Source: JBBSJZ01 sp041751935
GTDB taxonomy: Bacteria > Planctomycetota > Planctomycetia > Pirellulales > Pirellulaceae
Direction: 5' to 3'
Assembly: GCA_041751935.1 (NCBI GenBank)
Contig: JBGSIA010000126.1
Coordinates: forward strand, 1-64,000
DNA length: 64,000 nucleotides
The translations under genes were made by a program, and so were the position numbers. The notes under the pieces are model-generated. The model did no database searches and was not told where the DNA came from. It worked only from the letters and a program-made list of their open reading frames with translations. Positions within the stretch are counted from its first letter, which is position 1. Each line of letters starts with the position of its first letter. Below, piece after piece: positions 1-7,675 of this stretch.

Positions 1-102
1 CGCGAAATGCTGCGAAGTGAATTTTTGAGCGATCTGCAAAACGCCGCCGACCAAGCAAAAATCCGCGACCGACTTGAACGCCTACTATTCTTGGCTGCCT
101 GA
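1..102 (+). CDS. 3' end of a gene running in from the left (partial, unidentified)
   Basis: Frame 1 is open from the first base to a TGA at 100-102 and gives 33 residues rich in charged and leucine residues, ending RLLFLAA. The start lies outside the window. The 3' end overlaps the TTG start proposed for the next gene by 29 bases, which suggests one transcription unit. By position it may be another piece of a type II secretion F-like operon, but the residues visible do not show a family. Confidence 0.4.
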   Translation, partial: REMLRSEFLSDLQNAADQAKIRDRLERLLFLAA

Positions 103-631
103 CGAAAACTTTTATCCTCACAACTCACCTAAAGTGCAGCCGATGTGGATTGAATGGCTTTGTGATCGATTGCCAATGATCGGTTCAACTCTACGAGCAA
201 TCGATTTAGCAGAAATGTCGGAATCTGTTTTCGTATCCATCGCCTCCGGTGATGACTATCCAAGTGCGTTTCGAGCGGCCAGCAGATCGACACGTTCACA
301 AATGCTTGCGCGGTGGACCTCAAGAGCAGCGGAGCGTTTAGCGGCTGGTGAGTCGCTGCATGGGATCGCGCGCACAATGCCGATGCGGGGCGAATTCATC
401 AGCGGAGTTTTGGGGGCGTTCTCCGGCGGCAATACATTCACCACGGCACATGCGTTGTGGCGCGAGACGTCCGAGCGGATGCACGAATTGATGCTCCGTC
501 GTGGCTCGCAATTGCAATTGGTGCTGGCACCGGTTCTCGTGGTCGTGGCTCTTCTTGCTGCGTCCTTTGCGATGCTGTTGTCGCTTTCGTCGTTGTATAA
601 AATCGTAGAACTGATTTCGGGACTGACGTGA
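74..631 (+). CDS. Type II secretion system F (GspF/PilC)-like membrane protein, single half-domain
   Basis: 185 residues from a TTG; GTG 134 and ATG 143 are in-frame alternatives that shorten or avoid the overlap with the upstream gene. The sequence follows the T2SSF half-domain: LPMIGSTLRAIDLAEMSES (a lP-x-G-x-l helix), then the G-E-S-L region near residue 93, a soluble stretch, and a long hydrophobic segment at about 147-170 followed by a short tail. Full GspF proteins carry two such halves and about 400 residues, so this is a one-domain version. In the family these proteins are inner-membrane platforms of pilus or type II secretion machines; that role is inferred. The TGA overlaps the GTG of the dehydrogenase by four bases (GTGA), so the two are probably translated together although functionally unrelated. 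Confidence 0.65.
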   Translation: MNAYYSWLPDENFYPHNSPKVQPMWIEWLCDRLPMIGSTLRAIDLAEMSESVFVSIASGDDYPSAFRAASRSTRSQMLARWTSRAAERLAAGESLHGIARTMPMRGEFISGVLGAFSGGNTFTTAHALWRETSERMHELMLRRGSQLQLVLAPVLVVVALLAASFAMLLSLSSLYKIVELISGLT

Positions 632-1569
632 AGATTTCAATTATTGGTGTTGGTAAAGTAGGCTCCGCAATCGCATTTGCCTCGGTAATTGATCCCAAGG
701 CGAGCGAAATGGTGCTGGTCAATCGCTCCCGCGATAAGGCGCTCGGCGACGCGATGGACTTAGCGCATGCCAGCGCCCTGCAGAACAGCAACATGCGGAT
801 CGTTGCTGGCGGAATCGACGAATCGGCCAGTTCGGACATCATCGTTTTCACTGCGTCGGCACCGTATGGAGATCCCAATCGCAAACGGTTGGATCTGGCG
901 GCCGAGAATTTGCCGATCTTGAAACAGTGGATACCTCCGTTAGCCGAAGCCAGTCCCAAGGCAATCATCGTCATGGTTACTAACCCCGTCGATGCCATGA
1001 CCTACGCTGCTTGGAAACTGTCAAGATTTCCTGCCGAGCGGGTTATTGGAACGGGAACGCTGTTGGACAGTGTGCGATACCGGGCTTTGTTATCCACCGA
1101 GTTGCAAATCCACTCCGATGATATTCGCGCCTACATTCTCGGGGAACACGGAGACAGCCAATTCGCGGCGCACTCGGTCGCGATGACTGGCGGCGAACGT
1201 TTTTATCCCAGTGATATGTCGCGGCGAATGTTTGAGCAAACGGTCAATATGGGTTACGAAGTCTCGCGGTTGAAAGGATACACCAGTTATGGGATCGCGA
1301 TGACGACGACCACCATCATCGACTCAATCGTATATGATCTTCGGCACACGATGCCCGTCAGTGTCTTGACGGACGGTTATTTGGAAATTGACGATGTCTT
1401 TTTGTCACTGCCTGCGGTGATCGGGCGGGCGGGCATTACGCGGATTCTGCATCCGCCGTTATCTGACGAAGAACAAGAAGCATTTAAAAGTTCGGCGGCA
1501 AAAGTTCGCGAAGCCCTTAACCGAATTATGGGTGATTCGGCAAAACACAATGGTGACACTACTCACTGA
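628..1569 (+). CDS. Lactate/malate dehydrogenase family protein
   Basis: 313 residues from a GTG fused by overlap to the preceding stop. It shows the NAD-binding glycine motif GVGKVG at residues 7-12, the VTNPVD strand near 117-122, substrate-binding Arg in LLDSVR near 150, and the catalytic loop GEHGDS with the proton-relay His near 174. Length matches the 2-hydroxyacid dehydrogenase family, which interconverts lactate/pyruvate or malate/oxaloacetate with NAD in the cytoplasm. The loop before the catalytic Arg (APYGDPNRKRLDL) is not a standard lactate (Gln) or malate (Arg) form: a Gly sits at the usual discriminating place, six residues before Arg87. Substrate therefore cannot be assigned. 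Alternatives are a branched or aromatic 2-hydroxyacid dehydrogenase. Confidence 0.85.
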   Translation: MKISIIGVGKVGSAIAFASVIDPKASEMVLVNRSRDKALGDAMDLAHASALQNSNMRIVAGGIDESASSDIIVFTASAPYGDPNRKRLDLAAENLPILKQWIPPLAEASPKAIIVMVTNPVDAMTYAAWKLSRFPAERVIGTGTLLDSVRYRALLSTELQIHSDDIRAYILGEHGDSQFAAHSVAMTGGERFYPSDMSRRMFEQTVNMGYEVSRLKGYTSYGIAMTTTTIIDSIVYDLRHTMPVSVLTDGYLEIDDVFLSLPAVIGRAGITRILHPPLSDEEQEAFKSSAAKVREALNRIMGDSAKHNGDTTH

Positions 1570-1716
1570 GGGGATTTGGAATCGGGAATCGGATAATTCA
1601 AGTTTCACAATTGCGGCGGGTTGCCAAGTTCTGGTACATCTCTGGCTTCCGCTCGTCCGAGCATCAATTGCGGACGTCGCGGCGTGGTACGTCCGGTCGT
1701 AAAAGGCACTACGCTC

Positions 1717-2682
1717 ATGAAACGCTCATTGAAACTTGGGTTTGCTGATTTTTACCGGCATTTCCCTGCAGAGAACAATTACTTTACCAACTTGCTTCGC
1801 GAGCATTACGACGTCGAAATTGTTGCTGCCGATGCAGACCTAATGATCTGTTCGTCCTATGGCATGAGTTCCGCAAATTACCGAGGGCGAAAGCTGTTGG
1901 TGATCATGGAAAACTTCCGGCCAATTTTGGACGCCTACGATGCCGTTATTAGCTTCGATTATCTAGACGATCCCCGCCATTTTCGTTTACCGCTGTCGAT
2001 GATCGGGAGCGAACTCCGACGCGCAGCGAATTGGTCGGCAGAGCGTGAACTCGCTGGCAAGACTCGCTTTTGTAATTTCATATTTTCCAATCCGTCATGC
2101 GGTCAACGCAACCAGCTGATGCGCAAGCTGTCGCGTTATAAACGTGTCGATTGCGCTGGCCGTTGTTTCAATAATGTCGGAGGCCGAATTGCTGATAAGC
2201 TTCAGTTCCAGCGAGAGTGCAAGTTCACCATTGCTTTTGAGAACTCGAGTCACCCAGGGTATCTGACCGAAAAGCTCACTCATGCTTTTCAATCCGACAC
2301 GATTCCGCTTTATTGGGGAGACAAGTACGCTGGTCGTGACTTCAATCCCGCCGCGTTCCTTCATCAGGATGACTTTGAAAGCATCGATGCGCTGGTTGAA
2401 CGAGTGATTGAACTTGACCAGAACGATGATCAGTACCTCGCCATGCTTAGCGAGCCTTGCTACCCAGACGGCCAGATGCCGGATCAATTCCGGCGCGAGA
2501 ATGTATTGAAGTTTCTTATCAAAACGATTGAGTCAAACCTGCCGCCAATCGGCACATCGCCGGGGCACGACCGAGCGAGTGCAGCGTACGCGGCAGAGGT
2601 CAAGCGGGATATTTGGCGTCGCCGCTTGAATCGATGGAAGTATCGCGCTGCCCACGTCATCACTTGCGGACTTGCCGCGTAA
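1717..2682 (+). CDS. Glycosyltransferase family 10 (alpha-1,3-fucosyltransferase-like)
   Basis: 321 residues from ATG 1717; the frame is open further upstream to 1621, but family similarity begins at MKRSLKLGFADF. The C-terminal half has the GT10 signature: CKFTIAFENSSHPGYLTEKL followed by AFQSDTIPLYWGDKYAGRDFNPAAF, which corresponds to the GDP-fucose binding Rossmann domain (AFENS, YLTEKL, IP-x-x-WG). It lacks a signal peptide or membrane helix, as is usual for bacterial cytoplasmic fucosyltransferases that decorate LPS or exopolysaccharide. GDP-fucose as donor is inferred from the family. No other glycan genes adjoin it; the next gene (NhaD) converges on it with only 12 bases between stops. 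Confidence 0.85.
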   Translation: MKRSLKLGFADFYRHFPAENNYFTNLLREHYDVEIVAADADLMICSSYGMSSANYRGRKLLVIMENFRPILDAYDAVISFDYLDDPRHFRLPLSMIGSELRRAANWSAERELAGKTRFCNFIFSNPSCGQRNQLMRKLSRYKRVDCAGRCFNNVGGRIADKLQFQRECKFTIAFENSSHPGYLTEKLTHAFQSDTIPLYWGDKYAGRDFNPAAFLHQDDFESIDALVERVIELDQNDDQYLAMLSEPCYPDGQMPDQFRRENVLKFLIKTIESNLPPIGTSPGHDRASAAYAAEVKRDIWRRRLNRWKYRAAHVITCGLAA

Positions 2683-2694
2683 TTCGAGTGCGGC

Positions 2695-4035
2695 TCAGAG
2701 ACTTCGCTGCATCAGTACCACGGCGGCTCCAGCGATGTATCCAAGCAGCGCCCAAGGTGTGATTCGGCGCAGATACCAGAGGAAATCAATACGCTCCAAT
2801 CCCATGGCCGCAACACCCGCGGCCGAGCCGATAATCAGGCAACTGCCGCCGGTACCAGCGCAGTATGCCAACAACATCCAGAACGGATCGTTTATCGGCA
2901 CTTCATACATCTCAATCCCTGCGGCGACCATCGGGACGTTGTCAACGACCGCCGATATCAGACCGATGACGATCGCCACAGCATCATGGTTGTTGACCGC
3001 AGCATCTAACCAGTGAGCCATGTGTTGAAGCGACCCGGTCGCGCCCAGTGATCCCACCGCGAGCAAGATTCCAAGGAAAAAGAGGACGCTCGCCATGTCA
3101 ACTCGTTTTAATGCCGCGAGAACTCCGGTGCTGGAACGAGTCTTCTCATCCATCGTGTGGCTGACAAATTCCGATACGATCCACAATACTCCAAGAGCCA
3201 ACATCATGCCCATGAATGGCGGCAGGTGCGTGAGCGATTTGAACACCGGTACGCTCAACAGTCCGCTCAATCCGAGAATCAAGAACAGCCATTGATGCCA
3301 AGGTTGGATTTGGTGGTCGACGCGAAGTGCACTTTCGGCCGGACGCGATAGAGGGCCCTTTACGAAGCGTGAAAAGCCCATTAGCGGAACAAGTAAACAA
3401 ACAAAACTGCCAAGGAACAGTTGTTGCATCACCTCAACGGTTCCAATTTTGTGTTTGATCCACAGCATTGTCGTTGTCACGTCGCCGATTACGGTCCAAG
3501 CACCACCTGCGTTTGCGGCGATGACAGTGATGCCGGCGAAGAATAACCGTTCCTCGCGGTTATGAACGAGTTTGCGAAGTAGCGAAATGATTACGATCGT
3601 ACTCGTCAAATTATCCAGAACGGCAGAGAGAAAAAAGGTAAGCCAAGCTACGATCCACAACAATTTGGTTTGATTCGTAGCGCGAATTCGGTTGGTGACG
3701 ATCGCGAATCCTTCGTGCGCATCGACAAGTTCGACAATGGTCATCGCACCCATCAGAAAGAACAAGATTCCAGCGATCTCACCGAGCTGGACTAGCAACT
3801 GATGCTCGACGGCGAAATGCAATCGCACGTTCTCGATGTTTGCTTCCGCCGCTTCGTCCGCAAACCATTTCGGTATTGACTGCATCGGCAACAGCGATTG
3901 CAAATCGACAACGTAAAACGTCCAACATAGTACGCCGATGACTAAGGCGGTGGCGGCTTTGTTGACGTGAAGTCGATGCTCTAAGGCGATCACCAAGTAA
4001 CCGATGGTGAAGACAACAAGAATGGCAGGGAGCAT
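2695..4035 (-). CDS. nhaD: NhaD-type sodium/proton antiporter
   Basis: 446 residues with about 11-13 hydrophobic segments, matching the usual NhaD length. Diagnostic stretches include FFLMGAMTIVELVDAHEGF, FLSAVLDNLTSTIVIISLLR, NAGGAWTVIGDVTTTMLWIKHK and, near the C-terminus, AVVDNVPMVAAGIEMY and CAGTGGSCLIIGSAAGVAAMG. The two D-N pairs in membrane segments are typical of this ion-transporter superfamily. NhaD exchanges cytoplasmic Na+ (or Li+) for protons at the inner membrane. It lies on the same strand as the bicarbonate-transport genes, separated by two decayed genes. If the SulP permease is a sodium symporter, NhaD could expel the sodium it brings in; this link is inference. Start is ATG 4035. 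Confidence 0.88.
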   Translation of the reverse strand: MLPAILVVFTIGYLVIALEHRLHVNKAATALVIGVLCWTFYVVDLQSLLPMQSIPKWFADEAAEANIENVRLHFAVEHQLLVQLGEIAGILFFLMGAMTIVELVDAHEGFAIVTNRIRATNQTKLLWIVAWLTFFLSAVLDNLTSTIVIISLLRKLVHNREERLFFAGITVIAANAGGAWTVIGDVTTTMLWIKHKIGTVEVMQQLFLGSFVCLLVPLMGFSRFVKGPLSRPAESALRVDHQIQPWHQWLFLILGLSGLLSVPVFKSLTHLPPFMGMMLALGVLWIVSEFVSHTMDEKTRSSTGVLAALKRVDMASVLFFLGILLAVGSLGATGSLQHMAHWLDAAVNNHDAVAIVIGLISAVVDNVPMVAAGIEMYEVPINDPFWMLLAYCAGTGGSCLIIGSAAGVAAMGLERIDFLWYLRRITPWALLGYIAGAAVVLMQRSL

Positions 4036-4131
4036 GAAAGCGGCGAGTATGAAGGCGGATGATCGAGGTAGCGGAATCTGTTTACTTAGGTCATGGACAA
4101 TGGATCGGCAAGCTGCAACGATAAAAAACGG

Positions 4132-4640
4132 CTATTTTCTCCAAACGTGGAGAATTTCCACACTTGTCGTCGCATTTCTAAGTAACGCCGCCAAGGCCGA
4201 TTCTTGGATCATTGCTGCCAACTGGCTGAGCACTTGCAAGTGTTCCATGCGACCCTCAAAAGGCGACAGCACCAAGAAAATGACCTGTGCCGGCGGTTAT
4301 CCATCGCACCGAAGTCGATCCCCGACGGGGCCAATCCCACTGCTCCTTACACGTGCGAAACCAAACGGGTTCGCAGATGTGGCAGGGCAAAGCCACGCCA
4401 CAGTCCACTTGAGCCGTAACGGTCACGATCCAATAACGTGGCAAGTATGATTTCCGCCGAACTTGGAGACAACCTCCCCGATTCAACGATCGACGCCACT
4501 AATGCCGTAATGGCGTCAGAGCGGTCCGTAGTTGCCGATAAGGTGACGATGCAGGCATCCGGAAACAAGGAACTTAGATCGATGCTTGGTTCTGGGAGCC
4601 TATTTGAAGGGCGATTTGGCAAGAGAAACTCGATTTTCAC
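4132..4640 (-). pseudogene. PtsN/fructose-type PTS EIIA domain protein, broken by a stop and a frameshift
   Basis: Read on the minus strand from ATG 4640, the protein begins as an EIIA type-2 domain: DRSDAITALVASIVESGRL, then GSSGLWRGFALPHLRTR with the phospho-accepting His near residue 88. A TAA (bases 4347-4349) then stops the frame at codon 98. The same frame continues with family-like sequence (GAVGLAPSGIDFGAMDN). Near 4295-4298 one base is missing; in the next frame the text resumes as PPAQVIFLVLSPFEG, then MEHLQVLSQLAAMIQ, and ends at the TAG at 4132-4134. Restoring one C in the coding strand gives AACCCG, joining DN to PPAQV without a gap. Total length 509 bases fits a 170-codon gene with one deletion. 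Intact relatives regulate via phosphotransfer and often sit beside antiporters. Two independent lesions argue for true decay. Confidence 0.85.
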
Positions 4641-5076
4641 GTGACGCTTTAGCGAAGTCGTTCACCATGCAAACGCTCGACCGAGTTCAAGTGCGGCGTT
4701 GAATCGCTCGAATATCAGTCTTTGCCAGTTCAGTTATGCAACGCTTTGCAGATGCCTGTGCATGTTCCTGCACTTAACTCACTGGAAAAACTTTGCCGTA
4801 CGGCGTCCGAAAAATTCTTGCGTATGAAATTTGCCTACAATCAACGCGAAAGTTCGCGAAGGTACGGGTCGTGCATCGGGCAGGGTAGTTGTGAGGAGCC
4901 CCCCGCCCTGCCAGCTTGCAAGACGCCCCAGTCGTGAAGCATTTGTCCCCATCCGACGCACATTCCGTTGAGCACGACGGACGATTCGCATCACGATTTG
5001 TTGCACGCGATCGAACACACCAAGCATCACTTGCCGTCACATGGCCCGAACTCGGTCTTTGTGCATCACAATACGT
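4641..5076. other. Non-coding, apparently degraded stretch
   Basis: No convincing gene on either strand. Reading frames here have no family resemblance and unusual composition. An inverted repeat is present: GGCAGGG near 4880 pairs with CCCTGCC near 4909-4915. The stretch separates two recognisable gene remnants and is probably residual sequence from lost genes. Confidence 0.5.
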
Positions 5077-5247
5077 TGCAACTAGCAGCAGAGCGTTTGC
5101 AAAGGTGGCGAGGACACTGGTTCGCTTTCGACAATTAACACGACGTGGGTTTGTCAAAATTCTACCTGTGATCGCTCCGACGATCAAAAGACCGGCAACA
5201 TCGCTGAGGTTATGCTCTGCATCGGCGAGCAAAGCTAGCGAATCCAT
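5077..5247 (-). pseudogene. Remnant of a CDF (CzcD/ZitB-like) cation efflux transporter
   Basis: The minus-strand text DSLALLADAEHNLSDVAGLL followed about 25 residues later by SVLATFANALLLVA is the TM2 to TM3 region of cation diffusion facilitators, including the metal-site pattern with Asp and the H-N-x-S-D run. The frame loses similarity just after ANALLLVA, and no TM4-6 or C-terminal domain follows. Upstream, the other frames hold IAGRW (typical just before the SLALLADA segment) and a short histidine-rich piece (HVHSH) near 5325, suggesting the N-terminus was broken by further indels. Intact CDF proteins have about 300 residues and export Zn2+, Co2+ or Cd2+. It lies directly behind the SulP gene in the same orientation. 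Confidence 0.65.
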
Positions 5248-5356
5248 CTTCCAGCAATCTGTATAGTGATCTCATTATTTCGTCATCAACTTCTGGACTT
5301 TAGTGACAACTCATGTGTGGCTGTGTACATGCACGTTGCCGCAGGAGTGTCGTGCT

Positions 5357-7675
5357 TCATCGACCGCCGATATCACTAACTTGTTCGCGGTTCTCGGTAG
5401 TCTCAAACGTTTCGACGCGTCCATCCTCGGGATTGAACACAGCTCCCACCAACGCGACTCTCCTTTCGTCGACGAGCTGCCTAATGATCCCACTTTGTGA
5501 CAAAATCTGTTGAGAAGTATGCCTAACATTTCGGTGCAAGACCTTGTCCGCAAGACTATCCCTGGCCGACTCGTCTCCGTTTTGCAGCAAATCCAACTCG
5601 CCTGATTCTATCGATTGCTGAATCTCCGACAAAATGGCCCTCAGGTTTGGCGAGATGGAATCGTCAGACTTCCTATGACGCGCATCCTCAAGGGCTAATT
5701 TGACCATACCGGAATTGCGGTGTCCCATGACTACAATCACCTTCGTACCACCAACTAAGCATCCGTATTCCAAGCTACCAAGGACCCGCGGACCAACAAC
5801 ATTTCCAGCTAAACGTACATTAACCAGTTCTCCCAGGCTTAGATCAAAAATGAGCTCGGCGGGCACTCTGCCGTCGACTCCGCTAAAGACCACCGCAAGG
5901 GGTTGAAGTCCGTTCTTCTCCGCGTGAACGTAATTTTGCACATTCCTATCCAGGCCTCGTCCCGTACAAAATCGATCGTTGCCGTCTTTGAGTATTTTCA
6001 ATACGTCATCAGGTTTTAATTCCGCTCGTGTTTCGCGAGGTGTGAAGTCAACGAACTGCACATCGTCAGCAAATTGATAACGCTCGCGAAAACCTTGCAA
6101 ACTCAAACGAATATTATAAGCCGGTGCGGTAACGTCTTTGAACTCGCGGATGAAACTGAGCACATCTGGATCGATGTAATCAGTGCTGCGCGCGTCGAGA
6201 ATCGCATCTCCGCCCTCAGGAATGCCCCTTAAAGCCTTTTCCAGCGACGCTTTATTCAAAAAGCTAACCTGATTAGCTAACTCAATCCTACGCACGGTAC
6301 CACTGACGTGCTGTTCGTTGACTTGTCGAATAGGTTGCGAGATATTGCTCTTTAAAATAAATAGCAGGCTGGCCACCATTCCGATCACGATGCCAATCAA
6401 CAAGTCGGTGGCAACAATGGCGACGAGCGTTAACACGAACGGAAGGAACTGCGAGGGACCATCACTCCACATCTGTCGAAAGAGCTTTGGACTAGCTAGC
6501 TTGAAACCCGTCATAAGTAGAATTGCAGCCAAGCACGCCAGCGGAATCATATTCAAATAGGCTGGTATCAATAGGACACAGAAGAACAAAAGCACGCCGT
6601 GCCAAATTGCCGACAATTTCGTGCGCGAACCAGCATTCACGTTGACTGATCCGCGAATAACAACACTGGTGATCGGCAGTCCGCCAAGCAACCCACAGGC
6701 GATGTTGCCGGCACCTTGGGCCCACAACTCACGGTTCGGTGGTGACAACCGCTGATACTTGTCGAGTTTGTCGACGGCATCGAGATTAAGGAGTGTCTCT
6801 AGCGAAGCTACAATGGCGATCGTTACACCAGCTACGTAGACAGCAGGATTAGCCCACTGTCCAAAGTCCGGAAGTGTTAGCAAACTCAGAAAACTACTAA
6901 AGCTTTCCGAAATCGGCACATTGACCATCAATCGTGGTCCGTCTGCTAAAACCCATGGACTCCCCAGATTTTGGAAGAGCATTCCCAAGGCGACTCCCAA
7001 CAATACCACCACCAAAGCCGCTGGGACGAGTGACTTCTTCATCGCTTTGACTTTGTCAGAGACAATCAGAAATGCCAATGACAAGAACCCGATGACCAAT
7101 GCACCCCAGTGGATTTCCCCAGTGAATATTTTCGCGATCTGAGTCAGTATATTTGAATGTCCATGGCTTGCCGACTTGGGAACCATGTCATAACCAAGCA
7201 AATAGGGTGTTTGCTTGATGATCAAGATCACACCGATCGCGGCAAGCAGTCCCTTAATCACACTTGACGGAAAGAACGCTGATAGCGCGCCGGCCCGTGC
7301 GCACCCGAGTATTACTTGAATGACCCCAGCGAATGCAACAGCCAACAGAAAAGTCTCAAACGATCCGAGCGAACCAATTTGTGAAGCTACCACAGCGGTA
7401 AGCCCTGCCGCAGGGCCTGAAACGCTGGTGTGGGATCCACTAAGTGATCCTGCGACAATACCACCCACGATACCTGCAATCAGTCCGGAAACGAGAGGTG
7501 CACCGGACGCTAATGCGATACCTAAACAGAGAGGTAAGGCAACTAGAAAAACAATGAGTCCCGATAGCAGGTCAGGTGGCAACGTTTGGGTCAGCTTCTT
7601 TGATTCCGGCATGTTCTTTCTCGGTGTTTTGGTATTACTTGAAACATCAATGTCGTGACGTTTTTTTTGACTCAT
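5357..7675 (-). CDS. SulP-family anion permease fused to a carbonic-anhydrase-like domain that lacks zinc cysteines
   Basis: 772 residues from ATG 7675. The first ~430 residues are a SulP permease (DLLSGLIVFLVALPLCLG, GAPLVSGLIAGIVGGIVAG, SHTSVSGPAAGLTAVV, NRELWAQGAGNIACGLLGG), then a STAS-like domain at about 455-525, then a beta-carbonic-anhydrase fold at about 555-750 (RVPAELIFDLSLGE, RLAGNVVGPRVLGSLEYG). In active enzymes zinc is held by Cys-x-Asp-x-Arg and His-x-x-Cys. Here the first Cys is Gly599 (VFSGVDGR, with Asp601 and Arg603 kept) and the second is Ser655 (GHRNSG, with His652 kept). Hydration of CO2 by this domain is therefore unlikely; it may bind bicarbonate or regulate transport. 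The gene overlaps the NuoM-like gene by 29 bases. ATG 7612 (MPESKK), preceded by GAGAAAG, is a plausible alternative start. Related SulP proteins import bicarbonate with Na+; the substrate here is inferred. Confidence 0.88.
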   Translation of the reverse strand: MSQKKRHDIDVSSNTKTPRKNMPESKKLTQTLPPDLLSGLIVFLVALPLCLGIALASGAPLVSGLIAGIVGGIVAGSLSGSHTSVSGPAAGLTAVVASQIGSLGSFETFLLAVAFAGVIQVILGCARAGALSAFFPSSVIKGLLAAIGVILIIKQTPYLLGYDMVPKSASHGHSNILTQIAKIFTGEIHWGALVIGFLSLAFLIVSDKVKAMKKSLVPAALVVVLLGVALGMLFQNLGSPWVLADGPRLMVNVPISESFSSFLSLLTLPDFGQWANPAVYVAGVTIAIVASLETLLNLDAVDKLDKYQRLSPPNRELWAQGAGNIACGLLGGLPITSVVIRGSVNVNAGSRTKLSAIWHGVLLFFCVLLIPAYLNMIPLACLAAILLMTGFKLASPKLFRQMWSDGPSQFLPFVLTLVAIVATDLLIGIVIGMVASLLFILKSNISQPIRQVNEQHVSGTVRRIELANQVSFLNKASLEKALRGIPEGGDAILDARSTDYIDPDVLSFIREFKDVTAPAYNIRLSLQGFRERYQFADDVQFVDFTPRETRAELKPDDVLKILKDGNDRFCTGRGLDRNVQNYVHAEKNGLQPLAVVFSGVDGRVPAELIFDLSLGELVNVRLAGNVVGPRVLGSLEYGCLVGGTKVIVVMGHRNSGMVKLALEDARHRKSDDSISPNLRAILSEIQQSIESGELDLLQNGDESARDSLADKVLHRNVRHTSQQILSQSGIIRQLVDERRVALVGAVFNPEDGRVETFETTENREQVSDIGGR

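Noticed and set aside
4256..4640. Programmed frameshift or stop read-through in the EIIA gene
   Set aside because: There is both an in-frame TAA and, about 50 bases on, a missing base; no slippery heptamer or downstream pseudoknot is evident at either place. Decay is simpler.
4774..5247. A complete 157-residue protein on the minus strand
   Set aside because: Only its first ~57 residues match the CDF family; the remainder is Cys/Arg/Thr-rich without any family pattern, so it is a remnant reading into noise.
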